Assembly (NCBI GenBank): GCA_030710515.1
Contig: JALBCR010003881.1
Coordinates: 12,501 to 76,500, forward strand
Length of the DNA stretch: 64,000 nucleotides
DNA from: Abscondita cerata
Lineage: Eukaryota > Arthropoda > Insecta > Coleoptera > Lampyridae
Direction of reading: 5' to 3'
Shown here: positions 23,290 to 35,604 of the stretch, one piece after another
Position numbering within the stretch: the stretch's first letter is position 1
Layout: the number at the start of each line of letters is the position of its first letter
The notes under the pieces: generated by a model
The model's input: only the letters and a program-made list of their open reading frames with translations
Databases searched by the model: none
What the model was told of the DNA's origin: nothing
Made by a program: the position numbers and the translations under genes

Positions 23290-24250
23290 AGAACAAATGA
23301 CGGAAGTCTGTTTGATTCATTGACAATTAACGATTTGTGTTGAACAAATAATTTATGAACTTATAAATCATTTTAATTTTTATATTGTATTTACGTTAAC
23401 TACGTAAATGTCACAATATCAATTTATTTTCATATTTTGTAAAATATACCGCTGCCAAATTTTAATAAAAGGATTACGAAATCAAAATAGATAAACATTA
23501 TTTGGCTGGTAAACTGACATTGAAGAAGTAAAAAATATTAAAATTCAGCATAAGTAGTACGTCAATCTCATGAATTAATGATTGGTTTAGCAGCTTAGAA
23601 CTGCATGTGCATAAGTACATAATTTTTGAATTTTACTCCTATGTACGTAGGTATATTACGGGACGTATTCTACGTTCGAAAATGCTACGGAACCATTATA
23701 CGTTTAATGAATTTTTAATTATTAGTTAACTACTATTTTACAATAACGTAACGAAAGGCGTGCTTGAAATCGTTATGGGAACTCAAAACTGGGACAATTC
23801 TTGCATATCAAATTTTGAAGACTATTTAAAAAACTTACTACATATAATGTATTAGTTTGAAATATTTTTAAATTAATTTCGGCTGATACGATTTCTACAT
23901 ATTTTTCTCCACATTTTATAAATAAGATGGAGAGTTATGCGATGGTTTCAAAACCAAAATGTTTAACATTTTTTTTCACTTGTTTGTCCGGAGGCCGTTC
24001 GTCCTTATGCAAACACAAAATCAAGATCCGATTTTAAAATTTAGTTTGGTTAGGATGACTTTTATTTTTATAATCCCGAATCTAAAATATATTAAAAATA
24101 TTACTTATAAATAAATAAATATTTCTAATATAATTACAAACAATTTTTTGATTTTTGATTTTTGATTCGATATTTAATTATAACGTAATTACCCAGTTTC
24201 GCTAAGCTCACGTAGCCTTTATTTAACCATATCTTTAAAAAAAATACACT
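23290..24250. other. Intergenic, AT-rich
   Basis: Nothing recognised. Confidence 0.5.
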
Positions 24251-24251
24251 C

Positions 24252-24930
24252 CCGTTCAGAAAATTTAGAACACCTTTCAAGTTGTTGTTGGGGTGCATGA
24301 AAATGATGAAATCTTTTATATTGTGTTTAACTAAGGAACATCAACTTAGCAATGAAAAAACAAAATGAAAGTTAACAAAAATAATGGTATCAAATATAAA
24401 GGAAACCAAGAAAACCTAAAAGTACAAATTCTGAGGAATTTGATCTCATTATTTCTGTCACTCGTAGATTATGCAAAGGTTTTGGTGGGGGTTAGCAGCA
24501 TTTCACTCTTTTACCAAAAATATACTAGACGTGCTCTGTTGGATTTAAGTTGAGACTACTAGCTGGTCACTGAAGACGTCGTATACCAACTTGTTCAAGT
24601 ATTGTAATAATTCTCGCAATGTGCGGGAGTGCATTATCATAAATAAATAATAATAAAATTCTCGCCAATGAATGGCGCTTAGGAAACCACAAGTGGTTTA
24701 CACATCTGAGGATGTACTTGTGCGCTGTCATGTGTTATTTTCAAAAAAGACCTAATTGGTTTTTTTTTTTTTTTTCTGTTGTGCAAACACAAGCTGTGCT
24801 CTTCAATGTGCTACCGTTAATTTTTGGCCTGTAGCTGGTTCTTTAGCAAACAAACATGCTTCCTTGAGGCTTTTCAGAACTGTTGGGGTAAGGTCCAGCA
24901 AGTATAATTAAAAGCAATCCCCTATCTTGC
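24252..24930 (-). mobile_element. Tc1-like transposon relic
   Basis: The end at 24247-24280 (CACTCCCGTTCAGAAAATTT) is typical of Tc1-like terminal repeats. On the minus strand the transposase end can be read: Y-D-N-A-L-P-H-I-A-R (second catalytic Asp), E-Q-V-G-I-R-R-L, S-L-N-L-N-P-T-E-H-V (third acidic residue), then P-P-P-K-P-L-H-N-L-R. Stops and frameshifts are present. The 5' part is missing or too decayed beyond about 24930. Confidence 0.7.
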
Positions 24931-26560
24931 AGAATTATATTTATTGATGTGCTCGGAATTATTTAAGCAGCAGTGTAATAACACAAAAATACTATAGAAG
25001 AAAAGTAGATTTAATTTATGTTTTTTATATTTTGATTTTGACCTCGGTCTTTGATTAAACTTTGTTGTTGTTGTTGGTGTTGAAAGATAAACTAAAAGTT
25101 ATACACATGGACCCAAGTAAGTTTTTGTTGTTGACATATATTTTATTATCTGACATTTACTGTTTCATAAATTTTGGTTAAATGTTGGATTGTTATTTTA
25201 ATTTTTTACCACAATCACTTTATTTTTATATTAATTGTTATTTTCATAATTAGTTTTGTAATACAATTTGTTTAACTAAAAAACAATTTAGTTACTAAAA
25301 AGTTATCTAGTTTATGAAAAACAAAATCAGTATCGTGTTTATGAACATGCAATTGTTTGTTAGTATCGGGACGATGTGAAGTTCTGCATGAAACGTATTT
25401 CAATATATAGAAATTTAAGTATTTCAAACAGATAATCAAGTAACATTTAAAAAAATGTTCTCTTATTTCATATAAGGCTGAGAACAACATTTCATATAAT
25501 TTTAGCCAACACCTTAATATTTTTTTAAATGCGGGGTCAAAGTTGGCAAAGACTTTTTTAATTGTGAATTGACCATTCCAATAGATTCAAATTTGTTTGA
25601 CGGATTTGGCTGTCAAACAAATTCAGTTGAAGAATAGTTCCAGGTTCACAATCACAAAATGCCTATTATTCTTTTATCCTTTGTTCACTTTAGATAATGA
25701 AATCATTTGAAGTATTTTTGTGTCTTAAATTATTTATATCAAACAAAAACCTTCTTTTTAAAAATTATTTAAACGAAATATTTAAGTATGAAATCAACAA
25801 AAATACCAAGGCAATCAAATCATGACTTAATCTTTAATTTCCAGCTAGTGTTCTTCAACACATTTAGTAATTCATGACACGTACATAAAAAACAGGTAAT
25901 TTGTATTGTTGTATATGTATTTATTTTAACAATTTTTTTATCTAATTTATTTTTAAATATGCAATAAATGTCCTTTATATTCTGATTGATGAACGCCATG
26001 GTTTTTCCTCATTTTGAATAATACAGGGTGATTCCGGAGAAAATGGAAATATTTTACGGACATGTTTAGGACGCTAAAATAAGCAGAATAATTTATATGT
26101 TAAATCTTTTTAAATTAATTGGGTAATTGTCATAAAAAGTGATAATAATCCTGTTTGTTCAGAGTATTGACATAAAAATCTAAACAAACACATTATGCAA
26201 GTTCTATGACAAAATATAGTATTTTACAATCTCATAAAACAACTTCACAAGTGCACTTTTATATGACATTTACCCAATGAATATTTTTTTCAAATTAACC
26301 TTTAGAATAACATTGTCAAATTTAATTTGTTTATCTGTTTAGAAATTGAAACCCTAATTATCTCTGAATAAATTGAAAATTAATTTATACTTATGAGTTA
26401 TTTTTACCTAAATAAGTCTGTATATGTTAGCTAGTAGCTATTTTATTACTTAGAACTTTTAAACTTAATATTGTAACTTATTTTTATAATTTAATAATAT
26501 ACAAAAATTGTATCATTTGGAGTTAAATTTATTAAATCCTCCTAAATTGTAGTCACAGAG
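24931..26560. other. AT-rich region with shared repeat block
   Basis: No genes. The block at about 25668-25850 (TTTGTTCACTTTAGA..., AATCATTTGAAGTATTT, TATGAAATCAAC, GACTTAATCTTTAA) recurs in direct orientation at about 32572-32712. ACAGGGTGATTCCGG at 26027-26041 looks like a lone transposon end. Confidence 0.45.
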
Positions 26561-26619
26561 ACGAAATCAAAAGATTCTTGAAATTAGGGCGTGAACAGAT
26601 TTTTTCAATTGGAAGGACG

Positions 26620-26795
26620 AAATCATAGACGACCAGCCTGGTTTTAATTTGGCGACGTTTCGCCCGACCTATGCTATCTTTTTCTATTATGATAGATGTT
26701 TAACGTTATTTTAATGTTAAATGTAACTTTCTGTTAAGTCTCAAAAACATTAACCGTTTCGCCCTATCTGTGCGAATTTTCGAAGGCATCCTAAA
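26620..26795. repeat. Left arm of a distant inverted repeat
   Basis: The reverse complement matches about 28885-29035, including ATTCGCACAGATAGGGCGAAAC and GGGCGAAAC-type motifs and TAAACATCTA. The arms enclose a non-LTR fragment that itself holds a Tc1/mariner element. Confidence 0.55.
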
Positions 26796-27177
26796 ATATA
26801 TTTGTTTATTCGTATGGTACATTGTACAAATATTGTATTGTGTTGTATGGTGCTCCAGAAGATCAGTATAAACCTGTATAGTGTGGTGACGAAACCGTGT
26901 GCAATAGTGAATTGGTCTTGGCAAAGCATTTACTTCAAGGTTTAGGAAAACCACTAAAACCTAAACATGCCAACCCTTACCTACCCTAGTATTCACATGT
27001 AATAATATTAATTAAGTGTGTAAACATTATAGAAGTTGAGTAAAAACATAAAATATAACAGCAAAACCATTGCATGACGACATATAATGGACCGCTCCAA
27101 ACGCCAGTCACGACAATGACGAAATAAATAGTAGGTTAAAGAATAGCAAAACAAAATAATGGAAAAACAGATAATTA

Positions 27178-28424
27178 AGGACTGAGAGCAAAAAACATTA
27201 ACATTGAAAAGCTTGCATAACTTTTATACTATATAATTTTTTTACAAAATTTTGATATAGTAGGCTTTGAAATATGTCAGAATATGTCGTCAAATTTTTA
27301 TTTTTATTTGAGTCAAATTGTGTTCACAATGGCAAAAGTAGTGGAAGTACATATCATTAATCATTAAATAATTTGAGGCAAAAGTTTGCAGGCAAGTGGC
27401 AGCAAAAGTCATCAAGCGGTACAAGGAAGACTTTACCATAACACGGAAACCAGGAAGTGGACGACTAGAGGGTTTTCATTCACCAAAAAGGTGCAAAAGG
27501 CAATATCTGCGATGGTTAAGAATCCGCTGATATCGAACCGGAAATTAGCTGCAAAAGTCGACTTGTCGGAAAAGACAATTCAAAAAATAAAAAAAGAGTG
27601 GATTTAAGTCCTACAAAGTTCAAACAACTCCAGATCGTAATGCGGAGAAAAACATTGAAGCCAAGAAACGAGCCAGAAAGTTGAGAGCAGATTTTTCCAA
27701 AAACGTCAATGTTGCGTGATGGACGATGAGACTTACGTCCTCGCCGATTTTTCTCAACTACCTGGTCAGGAGTTTTATGTTTCCTGTGGACGAGGAAATG
27801 TTCCTAAGAAGTTTAGAACTAAAATAAAGTCCAAGTTTCCAAAAAATATCTCGTTTGGCAGGCGATTTGTAGCTGCGGTGAAAGAAGCCAATCTTTCATA
27901 ACAAATGGAACAATTAACTCCGATATTTACACGAAGGAGTGTCTCCAAAAAGATTGCGGCCTTTTCTGAGTAAACATAAGGTATCCACATTTTTTTGGCC
28001 GGATTTAGCTTCGTGCCATTACAGTAAGCAGACAAGAAAATGGTACGAAGAGAATCATGTCGATTTTGTACCCAGGGAGGCTAACCCACCAAATTGCCCT
28101 GAGCTTCGCCCAATTGAGCGGTACTGGGCTTTGGTAAAAGAAGCTTGAAGCAGACAAAAAGGCTACAAAATCGATTGAAAGTTTTAGAAAAATGTGGAGC
28201 GTAGCGACCAAGAAAGTGTCGAGCACCACCATAAAAGCCATGATGGAGACCATTCCCGACAAACTCAAAATTTTTATGACGATAAGTCTGATTGATTTTT
28301 TGTTTTTTCTAAATTTTTATATAATAAATAACCTATCCAAAACAAAAATTTTTTTGAAAATTTATTTAGCGATTTAAAAGTTATGCAAGTTTTTCAATGT
28401 TAATGTTTTTTCGCCCTCAGTCCT
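27178..28424 (+). mobile_element. Tc1/mariner (DD37E) transposon, complete but inactive
   Basis: Terminal inverted repeats of about 50 bp (AGGACTGAG..., CATTAACATTGAAAA, CTTGCATAACTTTTA) lie at both ends, each flanked by TA (27176-27177 and 28425-28426). The length of 1,247 bp is normal for the family. The transposase can be read in pieces. The HTH part includes K-V-I-K-R-Y-K-E and K-P-G-S-G-R, then N-R-K-L-A-A-K-V-D-L-S-E-K-T-I-Q. The catalytic D-D-E comes from M-D-D-E-T-Y-V (27719), W-P-D-L-A-S-C-H-Y-S (28000) and C-P-E-L-R-P-I-E-R-Y-W-A. Thirty-seven residues separate the second Asp from the Glu. At least three frameshifts break it. Confidence 0.85.
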
Positions 28425-28429
28425 TAAGA

Positions 28430-28860
28430 CAAGAATACAAAACAAAACTTCAGATGTCCTTCAGATTCGTAAGCCATAATATTGCTTCATCCTTTAAATT
28501 ATGAATGTTAAGAAACCCTCCTTTAAACTTCGTTAATTGACAATCTTCTACAATATGTGTAACGGTCTCCGGTTCGTTTCCACAGTCACAATTTGGATTA
28601 GAAATCGCACCCCATTTGAACAACATAGAATTGTATTTTGAATGGCCTGTTCTTATGCGATTTACTTTTGATCAAATTTTCTTTTTTTGATCAAAGCCTG
28701 GGACTATTGTTGGATCATCAATGAGATGTTTATTGAAAACATCAACTCCAGACCATAATTTTTTCGACTCTTCAACTTCAGAAAAAGCCGTACTTAAGTA
28801 GTCATGCAACCATATAGAACTTAGAGATTTAACATTAAACATCCAACATGTTAGATATGA
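28430..28860 (-). mobile_element. Non-LTR retrotransposon fragment, C-terminal region
   Basis: Minus-strand translation gives D-D-P-T-I-V-P-G-F-D, then N-R-I-R-T-G-H-S-K-Y-N, W-G-A-I-S-N-P-N-C-D-C-G-N-E, then T-V-T-H-I-V-E-D-C, and a stop near 28453. The R-I-R-T-G-H, C-x-C-G and H-I-x-x-x-C pattern is the zinc-binding tail of non-LTR retrotransposon ORF2 proteins. The mariner element at 27178-28424 is inserted in or beside its 3' part. Confidence 0.65.
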
Positions 28861-28884
28861 CTGTCACGCCCTAATTTCAAGATG

Positions 28885-29035
28885 CCTTGAAAATATTCGC
28901 ACAGGTAGGGCAAAACGTTTAAGGCTTTTTGAAATTAGAGTTTAATTTTAAACATCTAACATGTTAGAAAAAGACTGTATAGATCGGGGGAAACATCAGC
29001 AAATTAACCAGGGTAGTGGTATATGATTTTTCCCT
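28885..29035. repeat. Right arm of the inverted repeat (partner of 26620-26795)
   Basis: See the left arm. Includes GATGCCTTGAAAATATTCGC and TAAACATCTAACATGTTAGA in inverted match. Confidence 0.55.
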
Positions 29036-29119
29036 TCTACTTGTAAAAATCCTTACAAGGACGCTAACGCCTCGGCACTAAAATCGCTTTCAAAGATAAA
29101 ATGCAATTTTATCGTCTTG

Positions 29120-30080
29120 TTTAATAAATAACCATTATTAAGAGCTTTACTCGAAATTTGACTTTGGCATTAATTTCTGCTTTGATCAAGATTAAAAAGT
29201 GACCAATACAATACCACACAAGTAATATGCATTATCTGTCAAATTTTATGTCTATACAAAGAAATCTAAATATTTAACATCGTTTCATTCTTTTTTATCC
29301 ATTTTGCTTCTTCTCGATTTATCCCCAGCGGTGCCCCCTTCATCCTATGTTTTATGTGTTCCCACTCTTTTCCAAACATTTTGAACATTCTTTCTTTATC
29401 CGTCCTCTAGTTTTTCGCAATTTTTTATTTCGTAATCTAAACCAACTATCATTTTTAGTTCCACGCTTTTAAATTTTGTCTACAAATAATTTTTTGTATA
29501 GTGTTACACTTTTCTTGTCTAATTCTTGTTTTTGGTTTAAGCATTTAGATATCTTTGTCTTTTATATTTTTCTTCTTCTCCTTCCTTATTTTTTTCAGTT
29601 TATTTCTTCTCTTGCGTATTTTCCTCTTTCGAAAAATTATTTTTTATCTTGAAATTATATTTTTGTTATCATTGTCGGTGGCCCCCAATAACATTATTAT
29701 GGATTTCTTTAATGATTTATGATTTTTTTTGTGTATTTTACTTTTTGTCCCTATATTACTTTCTCACATTAGTACAATAATTTGTTCTATTTTTGTTTTA
29801 AATGATTTCCTACACTTTTTATACTTTTTTCCTGTCCAAATCCTTATCGTTTTTACTTTCTGGAGTTTCTTTATTAAGTTCTAACGTCTATTTCCAGTAC
29901 TACTGCTGTATTTTCTAAATTTCACCCATTTATTTCACCTCCGTATTTTCATCTTATACATTATCACGCTGTAAAGTAGTCTTTCGAATAATCATTTCTT
30001 CCTTTATTTTACCGTTATTTTTGTTATCATATTTGTTGCTTTATTCTCTTTCTGTTTTCTTCCTAAACTCTATAAGTGAA
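29120..30080 (-). mobile_element. Degenerate non-LTR retrotransposon remains (T-rich)
   Basis: T-rich on the plus strand. The minus strand translates as basic Lys/Glu-rich pieces such as G-R-I-K-K-E-C, shared with 33370-33650. Bases 29120-29290 (ATTTGACTTTGGCATTAAT, TTATCTGTCAAATTT) also repeat at about 33250-33370, so the same 3' region is present twice in the same orientation. Confidence 0.45.
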
Positions 30081-30257
30081 TACATTTACAAAACTTTGTA
30101 ATGACCCAGAAAAGGTTAGCAGAGACCAAAACCCTAAAAAGTTTGCACCAATTGACCCCAATGGGTTTTTCGCCTATAGTAGGCGCTGACTAAACATGGG
30201 TTTAATGACAAACTATTATCTCCGCCTTTTGACAATTTTGGGAGATAAAGAATAGTA

Positions 30258-30300
30258 AGCATAGTAATAATAATAAATAATAATAATAATGATAATTTTA
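30258..30300. repeat. (AAT)n microsatellite
   Basis: Imperfect AAT/AATAAT repeats, possibly the tail of an older SINE. Confidence 0.7.
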
Positions 30301-30334
30301 TTATTGCAAAGAAAATATTACGTAAAACAAAAAT

Positions 30335-30600
30335 TAGGAGTTGGGCGACAAGTTCAGTTAAGTGCGTTAGCTGTTAAGCAGGCACCTCGGGTTCAATTTC
30401 CGGTGCAAACATCGAATTTTTTGGCTGTACTCTCTCGCAAGGCAATGGCAAACCAGCGAGAGTATACTTACCTAGTAAACCTCTCAACTAAACCTTTGGA
30501 ACCGGCGTTAAACTGTAGGTCCCATGTATATGTGTCTACTGTCACGCACACTGTTAATTTATAACGAGCGTATGCACTTAAAGATTTCATCTACACTGAA
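30335..30600 (+). mobile_element. tRNA-derived SINE
   Basis: The head has an A-box-like segment (near 30352-30365) and a B-box-like GGTTCAATTTCC (30389-30400) at tRNA-like spacing, and then the phrase GGCAATGGCAAACCAGCGAG seen in insect SINE bodies. It does not fold as a complete tRNA (no matching acceptor stem or CCA), so it is read as a SINE, not a tRNA gene. Confidence 0.55.
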
Positions 30601-30779
30601 GTAGGGAATACTTAGCAAAACAAGTCTAAACACGCTTTGCTACCAGCTGCACCCAGCAGTCAAGGTAAGACTTCGCTATGATTGCTGTCGCGCGTTCTAC
30701 AGTCTAATGGCATGTTAGTATCAACAATCAACATTTTTCCCTCGCCATCTGGTGACCAAGACAGCTACGGGAATGCTTA

Positions 30780-31735
30780 TGTTTACAAAACACATAAGAA
30801 AATCGTGTGAAAAGGGGATGAAAACGGTCAAAGCATTATGTGCTGTGTTACCCAACATAGGAGAACCAAAACCAATTAAAACAAAAGTGGCCACTCAATC
30901 AATCATCTTATATGAAGCTCTTACATAGATACGGGGACAAGAAATTAAAAAGAATAAAACAACTCTGAAATCAGTCGATAGGTTAATGGCCACAACGTAG
31001 GTTATAGAACCATTTCGCACGATGCTGCAATGGTAATAGCTAGTCTAATACCAATGCATTTAATAGCAAAAGAAAGGACAGCACTGTATCATAGTAAAAC
31101 TAAAACAACTTTAAAAATAAGAAGAGTAGAACGGCTAAAAACAATAAAAAAGTTTGAAAAAGAATGGAAGACAGCAGAAAACGGAAAATTGACGCAATCA
31201 TTAATATACAACCTGCCGGCATGACTAGAACGTAAGTGTAGTCAAGTCAATTATCACCTAACTAAAGTCCTATCTGGAGATGGTAGTTTTATGACCTATG
31301 TGAAAAGAATAGGAAAAAAAACGATAAATGTATGTATTGTGAAGAAAAGGATGATGTAGAACACTCCATATTTAAATGTAGCCGGTGGAACCTAGAAAGG
31401 GTAGCACTACAAAATGAAATAGAAGTTGAAATAACAACTGAAAACATCATTAGTGAAATGTTAAAAAAGAAAAGTAACTGGGAGAAACTAAATAGTTTTA
31501 TAGTAAAATTAATAAGTAGGCAAGAGGATGACGAAAAGAAAAAATAAAAACAAAAGACATCACTAATCTGAAGTAAGTGTGACAACATAGTTCCAGAGCG
31601 GTGAAGAAGCTGAGGGTGGGGTTTAGTGGGTATGGTCGGTATTTCACCTTAACCGACGAGTCCCACATAATTAGAGACATTTTCTCTAATATCCGTAACA
31701 TGGATTCCACACCCTCAATAAAATGAAAAAAGGTA
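30780..31735 (+). mobile_element. R1-like non-LTR retrotransposon, 3' part
   Basis: Plus-strand translation follows an R1/LOA-type ORF2 after the RT: T-K-H-I-R-K-S-C-E-K-G, then L-C-A-V-L-P-N-I-G-E-P, Y-R-T-I-S-H-D-A-A-M-V-I-A-S-L-I-P, E-R-T-A-L-Y, then L-S-G-D-G-S-F, a zinc-knuckle-like C-M-Y-C-E-E-K-D-D-V-E-H-S-I-F-K-C-S-R-W near 31331-31390, and a lysine-rich end. The 3' UTR-like piece (GAAGCTGAGGGTGGGGTTTA near 31604-31623) ends near 31730. Several stops (for example after N-L-P-A) show it is dead. Confidence 0.75.
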
Positions 31736-32570
31736 GGGAATGCTGGCGTTGAAGATGCCGCTGAAAACACTGAATGGAACGCAGCTGCATCAGTAGGAGC
31801 ATTATGAACACTACCAAAACGTGATAAAGTGGGAAAGAGAGATGTGAGTACTGACAGCACAAAATGTATCTGCGTTGCACCTGCAAATGTCCCTGGAAGG
31901 CAAACGTTTTATTCCTAGTTTAAGAGAACAAGCTAAGCGAGAGATTAACAATGACTCTCCACTATTTACTTTGAAACTGTTTATAAACGATCCAATGCTG
32001 AATTTCATTCAAAAACACTCGGAAATAGGTACTGGTTGTGTACACAACAACCTCACTTGACTTTTTTTTTGTGTAATCTATAGAAAACTATTATTAGGTT
32101 TTTTTTTTGAAATTCTTAAATGTTTTTGTTATTTTTGCAGTGTAGCACAATAATGATGCCAACTTATGTTCAAACAATCACAAAAAGGTAGTAAGGAAAC
32201 TAGGGCGGGTCAATTGACCCAGTTTGGTGTTTAAAGAGGGCGGACAATCTTAATCCTTTTAATGTTAATTTTACGACCTGTAAGCACGCTTCTGGTGTAT
32301 ACACCAGCACATTCCTTTCTGACTAAAATGTGCTCCTAATGGTAGAACAGCCTGCTCCTCAAGATGAAGGAATTGTGTGGGTCCGTTTTTCCATTCTTCA
32401 GCGGAATCAAAGACGCACTTTTGTATTGCCAGATTTATTTTCAAGTAGTATAATCCTCCAACACGCTAATTTGTAGAATAGTTGCTGGTTTACAATGACA
32501 ACAATTCAACACTAACTAGATACCAAATTTTATAAAACACACGTTACTATGATTGTATTATAAATTCATT
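31736..32570. other. Repeat-derived spacer, unidentified
   Basis: Contains GGGTCAATTGACCC (palindrome, 32214-32227). A 61-codon open frame at 31875-32060 (ending C-V-H-N-N-L-T) is not recognised. Confidence 0.4.
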
Positions 32571-32734
32571 TTTTTTCTTTGTTCACTTTAGACAGCGAAA
32601 TCATTTAAGGTATTTTTTGTTTTAAATTATTAATATGATACAAAAATCTTCGTTTTAAATTATTTACTCGTAAGGTTTAACTATGAAATCAACTGACTTA
32701 ATCTTTAACGGAAACTTTATCGACATATGTCTTA

Positions 32735-32930
32735 TCAGTTACATAGTCAATCCTTCAATTATCATAGCCAATTAAGTGTTGGCAAAAATGACAATCACGA
32801 TTTGCCTGTTGTAAGTTTGCAAGAGGTTGTACAATAGCAAACAAACACTGATACTCAACTCGACAGCTGTTTCGTTCTTTTGCGACTCTTCAGGAGTGAG
32901 AAAACTCGAGTGTAAGTTACTATGCTCATT
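32735..32930 (-). mobile_element. Hammerhead-bearing small element, copy 1 (degenerate)
   Basis: Shares GTAAGTTTGCAAGAGGTTGT, ACAATAGCAAACAAACACTG and the hammerhead region with copies 2 and 3. On the minus strand: CTGAAGA (32887-32893), GTCG-CAAAA-GAAC in place of a clean helix II, GAAA (32870-32873), CAGCT, GTC (32862-32864), and a TCACTC/GAGTTG-type helix I. Helix II is damaged. Confidence 0.6.
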
Positions 32931-33239
32931 GAAGTTTCACTATTTTAACTTATTTTTATAATATATAAATACATTTATCTATGTTCAAAATGATAAATTT
33001 TGGTTTATAACATAATAAATTTAAATATTAAATTATTTATTTTTAATTATAAATTCTAATTGAAACAGTGTTTTTTTACATTTTACATTTTCATCTTGAA
33101 ACTAAGTTAAAAATTGATTATTATTACAAAAAACGTTCCTTAGAAAAGATTCCAGAGCTCCCAGAACAATATAAGTAATTAAATTGCAAATTTTAATTCA
33201 AAGACTGATAATACAATGGCACTTAAAATTATGGCTATT

Positions 33240-33650
33240 GCTATGGAATTTTTTAATGAAGAGCTTAATTAGAAATTTGACTTTGGCATTAATATCTGCT
33301 TTGAACAAAATTAAAACTGACTAATAAAACAGTAATCATGCAATACTTATTATCTGTCAAATTTAACTTTTTTCCCAAAAATATACAAATTTCTTTATTT
33401 TATTCTTAAAACTTTTCTTTTAATTTTTTTAGTCATCTCTTTCTATTTATTATCTTCCACGTTTATTATATTTCTGCTCTATTCTTTTCCAGTATTGTTC
33501 CTTTTATAATTTGTTCTATGTTTTTTCCATTCTTTCCCACACATTCTTTCTTTATCCGTCCTCCAATTATTCGCAGTATTCCATTTCTTAACCTAAACCT
33601 GATTATCATATACTTTGGAATTTTATCTAACATTAATGCTTTGTATTAGT
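33240..33650 (-). mobile_element. Second copy of the T-rich non-LTR 3' region
   Basis: Direct-orientation match to 29120-29460. Minus-strand G-G-R-I-K-K-E-C as in the other copy. Confidence 0.45.
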
Positions 33651-33658
33651 TTGTGTTA

Positions 33659-33848
33659 ATGTGCGTTTACATCTGACACTTATTGCATGATATTTATGTC
33701 AGACAAAAATCTGAAGTAATGTTAAAACATTGCGAGATACTGATAACATTTATGTCAGATACTAATTCGGTGACTGCTTATATGTACCTACATATATCAC
33801 TGTCTGACATAAATATCATGCAATAAATGTCAGATGTAGACGTACACT
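33659..33848. mobile_element. MITE with about 45-bp terminal inverted repeats
   Basis: TACATCTGACACTTATTGCA and TGATATTTATGTCAGACA at the left (about 33668-33705) return inverted at the right (about 33801-33837), with a short AT-rich middle. No coding capacity. No clear target duplication seen. Confidence 0.65.
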
Positions 33849-35600
33849 CATGAAATTTAAAACTTGGACACCACAATTTCTGTAAACAAAAGTTTGCACA
33901 TTGTGAAGCAGGCTTAAGGGTATCATTTACAATTCTAACAGCAGGTAGTCTCAGCAGGGGTTATCTTATAGAAGGACTGTAGAATGAATCATTACACTAA
34001 GCACGTTTTAGAAAATAGGTAATTTACGTTGCTTACTTAATTTTTTCTTTAAAGAATATATTTGAAGGTATCGCTAATTAAACACCATAGCTCGATTAAT
34101 TATCGAATCAAAATTTTGTTTAGGAAATGTTTACAAAATAAAATTAGAAATAATTTTGATTTAAAAACGTCTACAAGCAATAACTTTTAAATTAAATCAA
34201 AAACTAAACATGGTTATTTGGGTTGACTGATTATTACTTATTTTTAAATAAATCTAACCTACTAATTATTGTAAGTTATTAAAAAAATCATTAAACTCTC
34301 TATTCATAATATTTAGTCCTTACAAAATGTATATTTTATGACGTTTCATTTTTTTCTGTAGTTAATATAAAAAGTGAAAATAAAAACTAAGGCAATTCTT
34401 ATTGTCAACGTATATATTTGTTTTTTGACAAGAATTTATTAGTCATTAATGTTATTAAATTTTAATCACTACTTTTCTCCAGACGAAAATTACGAAAAAG
34501 TAAAAATAGGCGACCGTTACATAAAGATAAAAAATATCTACAGCTCAAGAATCATCAATTATTTATTGAATCCAAGTGATTTTGTTCAAAGATCCGCGGA
34601 CAGTTTTGGAGAGTATATTTCTATTTCTACTTTGACTTCTGAAATTTGTTCTTTTACTAACTTTTTGTTGTAATATTTTTAGAAAGGATTCTAGTAATGG
34701 TTGAAAGCGATGCAAAGCTTTCATATATTATTCATCTTTGAATGTTCCGGTGAAGGCTTTTAAGCAATAAATAAAATTATTTTCAAAATTTTTCAATAAT
34801 TTTAATAAATGCGATACAACATACCCTTTAGATCATATTCGACGTGGAAGTTTGGCGAATGAATCTGATCAAGAGTTCTCATGAAAATTTAAAAATCATT
34901 CTGAGAATTCTAAAAAAACTATAATAGTCGAAAGCAATTTATCAAACCGTCTCATTTTATTTTTGATTTTAAATAATAATCTTCACCTCCTCTTTTATTC
35001 ATTGTTTCTGTAAGTTCCTCAATTCAATTAATTTGATTATATGCAGACTTCCGGAAACATATTGCAGCGATTGCAATTCGGTATTTTAAAAAATAAATTC
35101 AATTGACGCTTATTAAATTTGATGTTTTCTTAATCCTTTTATTTATAATTTTATCTTAGGATTTAGCTTCTTAAATAAAGTACGCGGTTTGAAATTTTAA
35201 AACAACTAAAATAATGAAATGTACTATTATATTTATTGAGTAAATTGCAATGAATTTTAATTAACGCAACGCGCACGTTTGTAAGCAGCTTAAAACATAT
35301 ATTTCCGCTGCAATATTTTTTTGTATAAAAAATATTTTATTACGTTCTGAATACTAACCTTATTTACATTTACTGATAACGTAATCGGTGCAACCTTCTC
35401 CGATTACCTCTGACTTGGGTTTTTTATTCCATATTCTTTGTTTGTTGATAACCTTGGTGCTTACTTCCTATACTCTTCATATTTACTTTCCATTAATGAT
35501 TTATTTATTATAATTACTTGTGATGCATATATTTATTATTGTCCTTAATATTATTTTTATTCACTTCATTTCTTTCATACACGGGCTGACTAAGATGTGC
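33849..35600. other. Intergenic, AT-rich
   Basis: No gene supported. A 74-codon open frame at 34449-34673, preceded by an acceptor-like TTCTCCAG, reads Y-E-K-V-K-I-G-D-R-Y-I-K-I-K but resembles no family I know. Confidence 0.45.
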
Positions 35601-35604
35601 GGGT

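Noticed and set aside
26624..26670. A third hammerhead next to GGGCGAAACGTCGCC (minus strand)
   Set aside because: GAAAC-GTC is present but no CTGANGA or helix II can be found upstream.
30335..30410. Functional tRNA gene
   Set aside because: A and B boxes are present but there is no acceptor-stem complement; the downstream SINE body explains it better.
34449..34673. 74-codon frame as a gene
   Set aside because: The acceptor-like TTCTCCAG is suggestive, but there is no domain, codon bias or partner exon.
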